A DNA stretch of 64,000 nt, from positions 23,432-87,431 of the forward strand of contig DDIR01000050.1 in NCBI GenBank assembly GCA_002338715.1, written 5' to 3'. Below the pieces are notes generated by a model. That model saw only the letters and a program-made list of their open reading frames with translations. It searched no databases and was not told the DNA's origin. The translations under genes were made by a program, and so were the position numbers. Shown piece after piece: positions 36,272-45,744 of the stretch. How positions within the stretch are numbered: the first letter of the stretch is position 1; every line of letters begins with the position of its first letter. The stretch is from Phycisphaerales bacterium UBA1845. Lineage in GTDB: Bacteria; Planctomycetota; Phycisphaerae; UBA1845.

Positions 36272-38020
36272 TCAGGCGTAGCTGTGCAGCCCGGAAATCT
36301 TAAAGTTGATGACGATCCAGTTAAAGAGCATCACTGCGCATCCCACCACCGCAAGGATAGCCGTCCACAATCCTTTGTCACGAACCTTGAAACGAACGTG
36401 GACAAGGATAATGAAAATCACGAAGGTGCAAAGCGCAAAGACCTCTTTCGGGTCCCAACCCCACGGGCGTCCCCATGAATGATCGGCCCAGATCGCGCCC
36501 ATCACCAGTCCCGCCCAAAGGGTCACGAAAGCGAGCTCGAGAATCACCATGGTGGCTGCATCGAGCACCTTGCCAGCCGAACCGCGTTCGTCGATCAGGA
36601 AGCGGTCGCCTTTGGGGGTCGATCCATCGAGGATCAGACTGCCGGCGCCTCCAATGCGGGCTGCACTGGGGTCGCCTCCGCCCAAACGATAGCGCAGGTA
36701 GAGCAGGGCGATGATCGCGGCGATCCCGATCAGGGCATAGCTCCAGATGATCATGTTGGTGTGGATGTACAGCCAGATGTCGTCGAGCACGGGCATGACG
36801 TTGTCGATGTCGCTGCGAAGCACAGTCGGCATGAATTGTTGGCACATCATCGCGATCATCGCACAGATCGCCGAACCAAAGTAGAACAGCCCCTTCATGT
36901 TGGTCTTGCGAACGAGGTATTCCAACACAAACGAACCGAGCACGCCAAACCAGACCGACGCGAGGACCGCCTCAAACATGTTGGCATTGGGAATGCGGCC
37001 TGAGATGTACCAACGCATGCCAAGGGCCAACGTGTGCAGGCCAAACGCAATCACCAACATTCCGATGCCGAGCTTCAGTGCGCCGTTCATGCGATACGCG
37101 ATAAACATGATCAACGGGATCGCGGCGAGGGCGTAGACAACCCACACCCACACGAAGGCCTTCATCTTGAAATACCAGCTTTCGAGATTCAGCTTGCTGA
37201 CATCGGGATAAAGTTCCGGATTGACCAGCTTGAGATTGTTCGCGAGTGACGCGATCGCAGCCGTCGCACCCGCGGCATCCTGGGCCCGCCAGGTTTCGAC
37301 GAGTTTGTTCCAGTCAGCCGTCAATTCAGCGCCGAGTTTCGGGTCGAGACCGGGAACGCCCATGTTGGCTTGACCGTGGTCGTGACCGTCCTGCATGAAT
37401 CCCATGCCCCAAAGCTGTTCACCGGTGAGCCATGGTGTCTTGTCGTTGCCGGTCGGCGACGGAATGATCGCAAAGTTGCTGGAGAGTCGGTGGGCGTCAG
37501 CCGTTCCCATCGCCCAGTTGATCATGTTGACGAATTTCTGCGTGCGGATGACGTCCTGTTCCAGTTTGTTCAACTGGTTCTGCATCGGCTGCAGCCAATA
37601 CATCCCGGGGGCCATCAACCCGCTCTTGACGAAATTCTTGATGTCATTGGGATCGATGTTGGATTCTTCCATCGCCCGCGCTAAGTCGGGACGAATGGCG
37701 CGTTTGACGTAGATGATATCTTTGTTCTGATATTTCGCCGGATCGAGCATCAAGTCGAGATACGCATAGACCGGCTCATGACCGTCGACGTCATATGGCC
37801 CGGCGATGGTGCGCATCCGTCCGCGGGCGAACGAATCGAATGACTTGATGCGCCCGACATCCTGAATTGCCAGGTTGCGCAGCGGCTGAAGATCGACGTT
37901 GGCCTCAAACTCACTTGGTTGAACGCTCGGGGCGCGGTTCTGGTATTTGCCCCACGCGAAATACGCGATGAGCGCGATAAGGACAACATCTCCAGAACGT
38001 ACAAGCATTTTGCGATTCAT
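36272..38020 (-). CDS. ccsA: Cytochrome c biogenesis protein CcsA/ResC
   Basis: CcsA with ResB forms the System II haem-handling complex that attaches haem to c-type cytochromes outside the inner membrane. The 582-aa protein has an N-terminal membrane segment (about 8-24), then an unusual soluble stretch of about 260 residues, and a C-terminal block of about eight membrane segments (from about 290). This block contains the haem-binding WWD-type motif DHSWGRPWGWDPKEVFAL. The C-terminal block matches the normal CcsA length; the N-terminal extension does not. It lies 78 bp downstream of resB on the same strand. Confidence 0.88.
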   Translation of the reverse strand: MNRKMLVRSGDVVLIALIAYFAWGKYQNRAPSVQPSEFEANVDLQPLRNLAIQDVGRIKSFDSFARGRMRTIAGPYDVDGHEPVYAYLDLMLDPAKYQNKDIIYVKRAIRPDLARAMEESNIDPNDIKNFVKSGLMAPGMYWLQPMQNQLNKLEQDVIRTQKFVNMINWAMGTADAHRLSSNFAIIPSPTGNDKTPWLTGEQLWGMGFMQDGHDHGQANMGVPGLDPKLGAELTADWNKLVETWRAQDAAGATAAIASLANNLKLVNPELYPDVSKLNLESWYFKMKAFVWVWVVYALAAIPLIMFIAYRMNGALKLGIGMLVIAFGLHTLALGMRWYISGRIPNANMFEAVLASVWFGVLGSFVLEYLVRKTNMKGLFYFGSAICAMIAMMCQQFMPTVLRSDIDNVMPVLDDIWLYIHTNMIIWSYALIGIAAIIALLYLRYRLGGGDPSAARIGGAGSLILDGSTPKGDRFLIDERGSAGKVLDAATMVILELAFVTLWAGLVMGAIWADHSWGRPWGWDPKEVFALCTFVIFIILVHVRFKVRDKGLWTAILAVVGCAVMLFNWIVINFKISGLHSYA

Positions 38021-38098
38021 GGTTGTCTCAATGCCTCTTGCGCGACGAGCGACACGGGCGGCGTGCGATCATCGGCTACAAGTGAATCCAATCTTAGA

Positions 38099-40435
38099 TC
38101 AGACGGCCACCGCTTCCTTGGAAGCCGCCAACTTCTTGTTCTGCTCAACTTCAGCCCACACCGCCTGCTGGCGACGGCGTTTGATTACGGGCTTGATGTA
38201 GAAGACGTAGATCATACCGAAAACCGCGATACACGTCCCAAGCAACTGAATGTACACGCCATCGCGATTGCCCACGCCCAATCCGGTGAAGGCCATTTCG
38301 CCCGGATCCCATTCGGCTTGGAAGTAATACAGGTCCGCAAATTCTGCCGGCTTGTTGAGGCTCGTTGTGATCGGCGCCTGCCATTCACCGTTCTTAAACG
38401 GACGCAGGATACTGACGAAGTCGCGAACGCTGGCCGTGTTACCGGAAACGAATCCGCCGGTGTGCACTTTGAGTTCAAAGTCATCCAGCGCCAACGGTGC
38501 CGGAAGCATTTCGCTCCTTCGCGAGAACAACAGTTCGACCTGCGTCCCATCGGGCAAAAGGCATCGGGTCGGGCGATACACGAAGCGGCCGGGCACGGCG
38601 TATTGTTCATTGGCAAATGGATAGCGGTGATAGGGCAGCCACTTGGTGGTGCTCCAGTTGCCCGAGTTCAGTTCGAGTTTGATACGGGAAAACACGTTGC
38701 CGGCTTTTGGATCGCGATCCTGCTTGGCGATGAGCACCGGGCGCGTCTCGGGCTGCGCGTGGGAAATGCTTTCGAGAATCTTCATGCGAATGCCCGAGCC
38801 GAGGTCGATCGTTTGGCCGACCTGCACGGGGCGGCGATCATCTGCGCTACCGACAAAGACTTCGATGTTTTCCGGATTGGGACCGGCAACGAGTGTGACC
38901 AGCGCGCCGGGGTTGAACGTGACTTCGACGGCTGGGTCGGGAGGACCAAACTGCTGACTGCCCGTCATGTCCTGAGCGCGGGTGGGATCATCGGTGACCC
39001 AGCGCTTGATCGTTCGATCGCCGGATTTGAGTTCGACCACCACGATCGGCACGCGTCGTCCATTACCCATCGGGAACGAGCGATGAAACGATTTGAGGCG
39101 GTACGACCAATCGGTGTCTTCGATCTTTGTGAATTCCAGGTTCTCGTTTTCGTCGAGGGTGTTGGCCGCATCCACCGACAGCCGGACGGTTTTGTCCTGC
39201 TCCGGCACGCGGATTGAAAGCATGTTGCCCGTGGTTCGTCCGAAACCCAAACGTTGCTGCTCGTTTTCCGCCCAGTGAAAGGCCACCATCGTCGGGTCAA
39301 CTTCGCCCAACTTTGGATTGAACGCGAACATGGAAAACTGCGTTTCGTGTCCGCCGCCGTCGAAGGTGACCTTCATCATCGGGTTGAGGTTCTTGCCGTT
39401 GGGCACCCATTCGGTTTTGTCGCCGGTCGAGTAGTGCAGGCGGCCGGTGACGTGAACCCCCAGATCACCGAGCGGATCGTTTTCCGCGACTTTGGGAACG
39501 GAAATATCGAGCGGTTTGGGATTGATGTCGACACCGTCGCGACTGACCCAGACATCGCTTCGTTGTGCGATGCGATCGGCATAATGCGGAAGGCCCTCGA
39601 TCGGGCGCTCCACCCATTCTGATTCACCGACCCTGCGCACATAGAGGGCGGCAGAATCTGCGATGTAGTACTTCGTCTGCGGTTCGTAAACAAAAGCAAG
39701 GTCGATCGATTCATCGAGCAGCTTCTTACCGGTCGATTTCACCGCGCGACCTTTGCCCGGGATGATGTCTTCGGTGTACTGCGGATAACCGATGAGCATC
39801 TGGCGGATGAACGATTGCGTCGGGGTGGTGACGGCCACGTTAACGCTGCACGCGGTCTTGCCTTTGTCTTCACCGCTTAACAGCGGCCAATTCGGATTGA
39901 TGCTCGAAATTGCAAAGCCATATTCGCCGCCATCGCCGAGGACGAAGACGTTGTTCTGTGGGCGAACCACCAGGCGACTCGGAGCAGCCGCACCGGGAAC
40001 GTCGATCACGATGCTCCGGCGAAAAACCGGCGTGTCGCCTTCGAGCTTGTTGTGGAAGTAATAAACGCTGCCGAGCGTGAGAATGACGATGCCGCCGTGG
40101 ATCAGCCAGACGCCGAGGTTCAAGACCGTCAGGCGAATTCGACGCAGCGTCACGACGATCATGTTGAGCGTGAACAAACCCATCAGCAACGTAAAGGGCC
40201 ACCACGCGAAGACTTCCATTTCCGTCTTGTTGAAGTACTCGCGAACGATCCAGCGCGTCCACGTGCCGAACGGCTTGTTGTAGTCCAGCGGGTGGAGGAT
40301 GCCCGCCGACGCGATGCTCATGTACACAAAGAGCAGGAACATCAAGAAGATGCCGAACCATACGCTGCTGATCAGATCATAGAGAGCGCGGATCGGATTG
40401 AATGAACGGCTGGCTGAGGTGGATTCGTTTTGCAT
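38099..40435 (-). CDS. resB: Cytochrome c biogenesis protein ResB-like
   Basis: The 778-aa ResB partner of CcsA has the N-terminal ALYDLISSVWFGIFLMFLLF membrane segment typical of the family. A second and third segment follow at about 65-85 and 95-115 (VWLIHGGIVILTLGSVYYF), then a very large periplasmic domain (about 120-725) and a final membrane segment near 735-755 (VYIQLLGTCIAVFGMIYVFY). The ATG at 40435 (MQNESTSASR) is preferred; a GTG at 40468 would add 11 residues and has no better ribosome binding site. It forms an operon with ccsA. Confidence 0.85.
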   Translation of the reverse strand: MQNESTSASRSFNPIRALYDLISSVWFGIFLMFLLFVYMSIASAGILHPLDYNKPFGTWTRWIVREYFNKTEMEVFAWWPFTLLMGLFTLNMIVVTLRRIRLTVLNLGVWLIHGGIVILTLGSVYYFHNKLEGDTPVFRRSIVIDVPGAAAPSRLVVRPQNNVFVLGDGGEYGFAISSINPNWPLLSGEDKGKTACSVNVAVTTPTQSFIRQMLIGYPQYTEDIIPGKGRAVKSTGKKLLDESIDLAFVYEPQTKYYIADSAALYVRRVGESEWVERPIEGLPHYADRIAQRSDVWVSRDGVDINPKPLDISVPKVAENDPLGDLGVHVTGRLHYSTGDKTEWVPNGKNLNPMMKVTFDGGGHETQFSMFAFNPKLGEVDPTMVAFHWAENEQQRLGFGRTTGNMLSIRVPEQDKTVRLSVDAANTLDENENLEFTKIEDTDWSYRLKSFHRSFPMGNGRRVPIVVVELKSGDRTIKRWVTDDPTRAQDMTGSQQFGPPDPAVEVTFNPGALVTLVAGPNPENIEVFVGSADDRRPVQVGQTIDLGSGIRMKILESISHAQPETRPVLIAKQDRDPKAGNVFSRIKLELNSGNWSTTKWLPYHRYPFANEQYAVPGRFVYRPTRCLLPDGTQVELLFSRRSEMLPAPLALDDFELKVHTGGFVSGNTASVRDFVSILRPFKNGEWQAPITTSLNKPAEFADLYYFQAEWDPGEMAFTGLGVGNRDGVYIQLLGTCIAVFGMIYVFYIKPVIKRRRQQAVWAEVEQNKKLAASKEAVAV

Positions 40436-40769
40436 GTTTTCGAACTCTGTGTGCAGGGGGCATGTCACTTGGCGAATCCTTTGGGATTCGGCGGAAGTGA
40501 CGTCTCCTAGGGTTCAAGTGATCATAGTCGGATCGTGCGAAAATGCGACCTGCGCCCGTCCTGCAAGGGGCGCAAAGAATCGGCGATACGGATTGAAACC
40601 CGGTATCGCCGATTCAGTCGGATCTTCGCGTGGCGTCCCCACGCACGGGGACGGGTTTCATCGAGCCCAATCAGCATGATCGGTGCCAGTCGGCTTCAGA
40701 TTCCATGGGCCAACCAAGTCTGTCCAGTTTGTTTCCAGTACCGGACATGATTGCTAACCAGGCCGACTC

Positions 40770-41663
40770 CTACTTGGTGAAATCGCCTTGCGTGGAACGG
40801 CGCGTTGCGACTTCATCCTGTCCCGACTGCGATTGTTTGGCCATTTGACCCGCAATTGAGCCTTTTGGCACAACAAAAATTTCCACGCGGCGGTTCTGGC
40901 CGCGACCAGCCTCCGTGGCGTTGGAAGCGATGGGGCGGGTCTCGCCAAATCCCATGACGCCGATGCGGTCCGGCGCGATACCGCGATCCCGCAGGACGTT
41001 GGACACCGCAATCGAGCGATGCGTCGACAGGTGCCAGTTGGTCGGATGGTTACGCAGGGTTTCGGCACGCTTGATCGGGCGATCGTCCGTATGGCCAATC
41101 ACCATGACGTCAAAGTCCTGGGCGGCTGGCGATCGAATAATCTCGGCGAATCCGTCCAATGTATTTTTAGCCGAATCCATAACGACATCGCTACCGAGAG
41201 CGAAGAGCAGGTCTGACGTCCATTTGACGACGCCATTGCGCGGGTCGTACGTCACGCTGTTGGGATATCTGGATGCGAAATCCTGAAGGGCGTTGTCGAG
41301 CGCTTCGGGCAGTTTGGTGGATTCGATGATGATCGGATCCTGCAGGACATTCTGACGGGCGAGTTCTTCGACCGTGCGCTGCGCCGATCCGACCGCGGCT
41401 TGCAGGCGGTTGTTTTCGGCTTGTAAGTTGGACGCGAGGCTTTCCTTGGAGCGCATGTGCTGCTCGCTCGATGAGAGTCGCGTCTGCAGATTGCTGTTGG
41501 AATTGCGCAGGTCGTAGAGTTCCTGCTCAAGCTGCGCCTTTTCGGCTTCGAGCGTTCGATGGGCCATCTGCAATTGACGGTGTTCATCGAGCGACACACA
41601 TCCGGTTGAGATCGCGGTCACGCAACCTGCAACCAAAATACTGAACAACTGGATCTTTCTCAT
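40770..41663 (-). CDS. OmpA-family lipoprotein
   Basis: The 297-aa protein has a lipoprotein signal (MRKIQLFSILVAGCVTAISTGC, lipobox STGC near residue 22) and a periplasmic coiled coil (about 30-100). A C-terminal OmpA/MotB domain follows, with VMVIGHTDDRPIKRAETLR, WHLSTHRSIAVSNVL, GFGETRPIASN and GRGQNRRVEIFV, which binds peptidoglycan. It is therefore a Pal-like tether between the outer membrane and wall. AGGAGG lies before the ATG at 41663; the longer ORF to 41723 is unlikely. The N-terminal coiled coil is longer than in typical Pal. Confidence 0.9.
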   Translation of the reverse strand: MRKIQLFSILVAGCVTAISTGCVSLDEHRQLQMAHRTLEAEKAQLEQELYDLRNSNSNLQTRLSSSEQHMRSKESLASNLQAENNRLQAAVGSAQRTVEELARQNVLQDPIIIESTKLPEALDNALQDFASRYPNSVTYDPRNGVVKWTSDLLFALGSDVVMDSAKNTLDGFAEIIRSPAAQDFDVMVIGHTDDRPIKRAETLRNHPTNWHLSTHRSIAVSNVLRDRGIAPDRIGVMGFGETRPIASNATEAGRGQNRRVEIFVVPKGSIAGQMAKQSQSGQDEVATRRSTQGDFTK

Positions 41664-42046
41664 CGCATGCCTCCTATGCAAGTTGCTATGAGTACCGCTC
41701 TCAGCAGCAGCCACATGCCACATGATTGCGATGTTCTCTTTTGGTGGGGGACAGAGGCGAAGGTGCGAGGAATGTGGGGTCTTTCGCGTACGTCCCTGTA
41801 CCTCACGTTGAACCCCTTCGCCGTCACACTGACCGCGAAATTACAGGCGTTTTCTTCAAACGACTTTGATTCAACGTTGATGATCAGACTCGCATCATTT
41901 CGAGTCTATAATGCCTATTTACACTGTTGTACGGCTTCAGTGCAACAGCGCTTTTTTGTCACAACCTGTCGGGAGAGTTAATCACAGCCCGGTGTTGGTT
42001 TTGACGGGCGTGGTGCGATGTTGATTGACGTTGCGGTTTGAATTGC
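41664..42046. other. Intergenic region
   Basis: The 383-bp gap between minus-strand genes holds no credible gene. A TATAAT word occurs on the plus strand at 41907-41912 without a matching -35, so I do not call a promoter. Confidence 0.4.
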
Positions 42047-43192
42047 TTAACCGGATTTCTTTCCGATCATAAAACCGATGCCCAGCGCCACCAATGCAGT
42101 GCCAAGCGATGCCGCGCCAACGATCCAGTTGTTTTGTGCAAGCGTGTCGAGGATGGCTGGGTACACACCCTTCACCGCTGCCGCTGCGGCCAAACCCGAG
42201 AGGCACATGGTGAGCACGCCGATGAACATCATTCCCGTCAGTCCGGTGGATACCGCGTCGGGTGGGTATTCGGTATAGCTGACCACCGCGACCGGTTGAC
42301 CGGCTGGGACGGCTGCATCCTCAACGACGGTTGGCATAAATCCGGTACCGCTGTCGTCCGAATCCACAATGCCGGCTTCCAAACCAGCCCGGGTTGCATC
42401 GCCCATTTCGCCGCCAGGGCCGTCATCCGGGTAGATTTCGTCGAGAAGTTCCGCACCGAGCGAGGTGTCGTCACTTTCGCGGGTCAGATCGAGCAGACCG
42501 GAACCGCTGCCCACGCCATCGATTCCCAATGCGCCCGTCCCGCTGGAAACGACCGTCTGAGCCAGGGGATCGGCGTCGGCTTCAACTTCGTCATCGTCGA
42601 ACACGCTGACACCGACCGAGGTAACCACGGTGCCTTCCTTGTCGTCTTCCTTGGAGTCGCCGACCGTTGTGTCGTCGAGGCTGATGGCATCTGCATCCGA
42701 ACCGCCACCGAGGCTCAAACCCGATCCGCCGGTTTCTTCGAGGGGTTCGAGGATCAGGTCGCCGCTGCCCATCTTGTCTGAAGAGGCGCCGCCCAAAGAT
42801 TCTTCCGCACCCAGCGAGAGCGTCCCCGAACCGGTTGAGCTTGGTCCTGGTCCCGACTTGGCGCTGGCGTCGGTGACGGTGTCATCGTCATCGGCAAAGC
42901 GGATTTCCATCGAATCATCACCCGCTTTTGAGTGGGCGGACGTGTCTTCCAAAGTCAGTTCAGCCGTACTGAGCATGTCGAAGTCGCCCAGCGATCCGCT
43001 CAATGACGAGCCAGCCAAATCGATCGAATCAGTGGCTTCTGCGATCTTGTCGACTTCGTCGGCTTTGTAGGTCACCTTGCCGCCGTCGCGAAATTCCCGC
43101 AACGAACCATTCTGCACAAGGTCCTTAAGCTGAGCCGGGTTCATCTCCAGCTTTTCGCACGCTTCTTCCTGACTGTAGAATGACTTGGCCAT
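42047..43192 (-). CDS. HTH-domain protein with disordered linker and C-terminal membrane hairpin
   Basis: The 381-aa protein has an N-terminal MerR/excisionase-like helix-turn-helix (about residues 5-55, YSQEEACEKLEMNPAQLKDL then LREFRDGGKVTYKADEVDKI). A long acidic Ser/Gly-rich linker (60-300) follows, containing a more ordered segment GLLDLTRESDDTSLGAELLD. Two C-terminal membrane segments lie at about 318-340 and 352-375, ending in IGKKSG. The arrangement places a DNA- or protein-binding head in the cytoplasm tethered to the membrane. Function is unknown. It follows the gene at 43223 by 30 bp, so the two are probably co-transcribed. Confidence 0.7.
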   Translation of the reverse strand: MAKSFYSQEEACEKLEMNPAQLKDLVQNGSLREFRDGGKVTYKADEVDKIAEATDSIDLAGSSLSGSLGDFDMLSTAELTLEDTSAHSKAGDDSMEIRFADDDDTVTDASAKSGPGPSSTGSGTLSLGAEESLGGASSDKMGSGDLILEPLEETGGSGLSLGGGSDADAISLDDTTVGDSKEDDKEGTVVTSVGVSVFDDDEVEADADPLAQTVVSSGTGALGIDGVGSGSGLLDLTRESDDTSLGAELLDEIYPDDGPGGEMGDATRAGLEAGIVDSDDSGTGFMPTVVEDAAVPAGQPVAVVSYTEYPPDAVSTGLTGMMFIGVLTMCLSGLAAAAAVKGVYPAILDTLAQNNWIVGAASLGTALVALGIGFMIGKKSG

Positions 43193-43222
43193 TGAATCTC
43201 GCCTTATTCTAAATGCGTCAAC

Positions 43223-43687
43223 TTATGGCTGACCGCTAGCTTTCTGCTTGGCCAGACGCTGTTCTTCTAAGATTTCTTCGATCACTTTGGTTGACGGTTC
43301 TGTTCCCCAGTTTTCAAGACGGCTGTCGTGCCGCCAGAAGCGACCGGAAACCAGTTGCAACTTACCGCTGTTTGGATCGATTCGGTAACACCAAATTGTT
43401 CCGGCGTCGGTGTCGACCATAAAAACACCGTACGCGTTTTTGGAAACCTGCCCCGAAAACGCGAAAATGCCATGGGCACTTGCCGACATGGTCGATTGAG
43501 CGAAAGCGGGCTGACCGATGCCGCCGTCGGGTCGCAAAACCATCGCCACCGCGATCACTGCCAAGCTGCCGGCGATCACCCACCAGATCGGATGCGGTTT
43601 CGCCGACTGGATGTAGACCGTCTGGGTCGGCTGCGGATTGATCGCGTGCCCACCGTTGTTTTCAATTCCTGGTTCAATCGTGGGCAT
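43223..43687 (-). CDS. Small membrane-anchored protein, unknown
   Basis: The 154-aa protein has a Pro/Gln-rich cytoplasmic start and one membrane segment (about residues 33-51, PIWWVIAGSLAVIAVAMVL). A compact extracytoplasmic beta-rich part follows (AHGIFAFSGQ, AYGVFMVDTDAGTIWCYRID), and a charged helix ends it. I do not recognise the family. Its coupling to the HTH-membrane gene 30 bp downstream is the main clue. Confidence 0.65.
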   Translation of the reverse strand: MPTIEPGIENNGGHAINPQPTQTVYIQSAKPHPIWWVIAGSLAVIAVAMVLRPDGGIGQPAFAQSTMSASAHGIFAFSGQVSKNAYGVFMVDTDAGTIWCYRIDPNSGKLQLVSGRFWRHDSRLENWGTEPSTKVIEEILEEQRLAKQKASGQP

Positions 43688-43828
43688 GGTACCGGTTATC
43701 TCGCGCAGGAAATTATCGCCGCCATTCGGTACTAAAGATTATACCGGGGTGGGCTCTTCAAACAAGAACCAACCAAATCGGGTCGATGATCCCGTGTCGC
43801 GATCCATCCGCAATCTGCTGCGAAAATG

Positions 43829-44599
43829 TTAGCGGGACAGGAATTGTCGGACGCGCTCGGCGTGCTCGGGCTCGCTGGCTGCGATCGATTGCATCCATGC
43901 TTCCGATTTCGGCGTCGGTCCAGACGCATCGGCCGATGCCTGGCGGAGCATTCGCTTGGTGAGTCCGACGCTCTTTTGCAAAAGTGCGCAGATTCGGTCG
44001 GCTAGGGCGCGAGCGGTCGGTAGGAGCTGGTCATCGTCCACGCATCGATTCACCAGCCCGATCGCGTGGGCATTGGCGGCTGATATCTCATCGGTCACCA
44101 GCGCCAACTCCATCGCCCGGGCATATCCCACCGCATCCACCAGGGCCCGACTTCCGCCCAAACACGGGACGAGGCCGAGCTTCGCCAGACCCGGGACGAA
44201 TCGAGCGCTTTTCGCCGCGATCCGAAAATCGCACGCCAGCGCCAGATAGAACCCACCGCCAGCCGCCACGCCCTGCACGGCTGCGATAACCGGAATGGGC
44301 AAATTGTGAATGCATTCGATCACCGGGTTGTAGTGTTCGGCGATGATACTTCCGAGGACTGTGGGGGGGTGGTGTTTGTAAGTCGAATCGAGCAGTTCAA
44401 GGTTCTGCCCGGCGCAGAAACCCTTCCCGCTGGCCGTCAGAATCACCGCCCGCGCGCCGGATGATTCCGCGGTCTCAAGCGCATCGCGAAGCCGCTGCAT
44501 CATCGGGATGGTGATCGTGTTCAGCCGATCTGGGCGATTGAGCAGAATGGTCGTCACCGGGCCATCGGATCGGGCGACGACGGTAGCGTTTGATTCCAT
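43829..44599 (-). CDS. Enoyl-CoA hydratase/isomerase family protein (crotonase fold)
   Basis: This 256-aa crotonase-fold protein shows LNRPDRLNTITIPMM, the oxyanion-hole GKGFCAGQNLELL, and HNLPIPVIAAVQGVAAGGGFYLALACDFRIA followed by FVPGLAKLGLVPCLGGS. The hydratase glutamates cannot be placed securely; the FCAGQNLELL and GLVPCLGGS pattern is nearer the PaaG-type isomerases. A role in fatty-acid or aromatic-acid breakdown is likely, but the substrate is unknown. It stands alone, followed on the minus strand by no related gene. Confidence 0.88.
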   Translation of the reverse strand: MESNATVVARSDGPVTTILLNRPDRLNTITIPMMQRLRDALETAESSGARAVILTASGKGFCAGQNLELLDSTYKHHPPTVLGSIIAEHYNPVIECIHNLPIPVIAAVQGVAAGGGFYLALACDFRIAAKSARFVPGLAKLGLVPCLGGSRALVDAVGYARAMELALVTDEISAANAHAIGLVNRCVDDDQLLPTARALADRICALLQKSVGLTKRMLRQASADASGPTPKSEAWMQSIAASEPEHAERVRQFLSR

Positions 44600-44623
44600 G
44601 AGAGTATTTGCCGCGCTCGTTGG

Positions 44624-45613
44624 TTAAATCGGAAAGGGGAAAAACGATTCTTCGACGCATTCCCCGCCGCCAAGGAACGCATCGCATTCAAATCCGTCCG
44701 GACAATCGTCGCTGGTGAAACATTCGACGGTCGTGCAGGTAAGGCCCAGCGAGCATTCGTTGCCCAAACCCTTATCGATGCAGTCTTGATTGGTTTCGCA
44801 GTTGGAGCAAAACGTCTGCATGGTTCCGTCGTCGGCTTCAAACTCGACACATTCTTCGTCGGGTGCGCAGTTGCATTCTGGATTCTCGTTGTCGTTATCG
44901 TTGCTGTCTTCTTCGTTGAACCCGCACGGACCGTCGAGGGCGTGTTCGTCGGTCTGCAGATCGAAGATATTGAATCCGTTGAGATCGCAGTCGCTCGGGC
45001 TCTCATCGTCTTCGCCGGTGTCGATGCGCATGTTGCCTTCCATGGTGCCGTCTTCGTTGACTTTGACTTCACCATCGAAATTAAAATCATCGGTCTCGCC
45101 GTCACCCGTCTGCGAAGTCTTAACGTCGGCTTCGAATGTCAGCGAACCGTCGGCGTTTTCCGTTTCTTCGATGACGCCATCGACTTTGAATTCGGTGCCG
45201 TTGTTGGTGCCTTCGAGGTCGAAGAATTCGATGCGTCCGCCTTGCGTGCCCTCGGGACCAGGGGTGTAACGGATGCGGCCGTTGAGCGTGACGCCCGGCA
45301 GCATTCCGCAGTTTGTGAACGTTGTAAATCCGTCGGCATCGGTGCTGCGCGACCCGCCAAACGGACAGGGCGTCGACGCAGGCCCGCGCGTGCGAAGCGT
45401 ATCGGAAGCCTCACGCCGGTCTTCGTTCCGCGCGGAGATGACGGCCATCACCACCCGACTCGCGTCCGACTTGGCTTCGTTTGCGGAATTGCTGCCGTTG
45501 TCCTGGGAATTGTCGCCATTATTGGGCGAATCGACGCCTGTTGGCGCCGTACAACCACCGGACGATAGTGCCAGTGCGCACACAAATCCGATCACTGCAA
45601 TCGCGCGAATCAT
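44624..45613 (-). CDS. Secreted lipoprotein with acidic linker and Cys-rich C-terminus
   Basis: The 329-aa product starts MIRAIAVIGFVCALALSSGGC, a lipoprotein signal with Cys21. After an Asn/Asp-rich linker the middle (about 75-215) is beta-rich (FKVDGVIEETENADGSLTFE, DDFNFDGEVKVNEDG). The C-terminal 90 residues hold at least 14 cysteines in short repeats (CNCAPDEECVEF, CSNCETNQDCIDKGLG, CFTSDDCPDGFECD), like the Cys-rich repeats of secreted myxobacterial and planctomycete proteins. The ATG at 45613 has AAAGGG 7 bases upstream. No enzyme motif is seen. Confidence 0.75.
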   Translation of the reverse strand: MIRAIAVIGFVCALALSSGGCTAPTGVDSPNNGDNSQDNGSNSANEAKSDASRVVMAVISARNEDRREASDTLRTRGPASTPCPFGGSRSTDADGFTTFTNCGMLPGVTLNGRIRYTPGPEGTQGGRIEFFDLEGTNNGTEFKVDGVIEETENADGSLTFEADVKTSQTGDGETDDFNFDGEVKVNEDGTMEGNMRIDTGEDDESPSDCDLNGFNIFDLQTDEHALDGPCGFNEEDSNDNDNENPECNCAPDEECVEFEADDGTMQTFCSNCETNQDCIDKGLGNECSLGLTCTTVECFTSDDCPDGFECDAFLGGGECVEESFFPFPI

Positions 45614-45744
45614 GAAATGCCCTTTCAAAAGTCAATTCGCCTCGACAGGCGTACTCATTCAAACGGGCAATCGTAGCGTCGGCAATCTGTGATCACAAAT
45701 CAGGGGGGCGAGACCAACCAGAAACCGGCATGTGGGCTAAATTA

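Noticed and set aside
37919-39217. 432-codon plus-strand ORF
   Set aside because: It is antisense to resB, which has the family membrane segments; the frame is a codon-bias shadow.
41877-41912. Plus-strand promoter with TATAAT at 41907
   Set aside because: The nearest -35-like word (TTGATG at 41877) is 24 bp away and no plus-strand gene follows.
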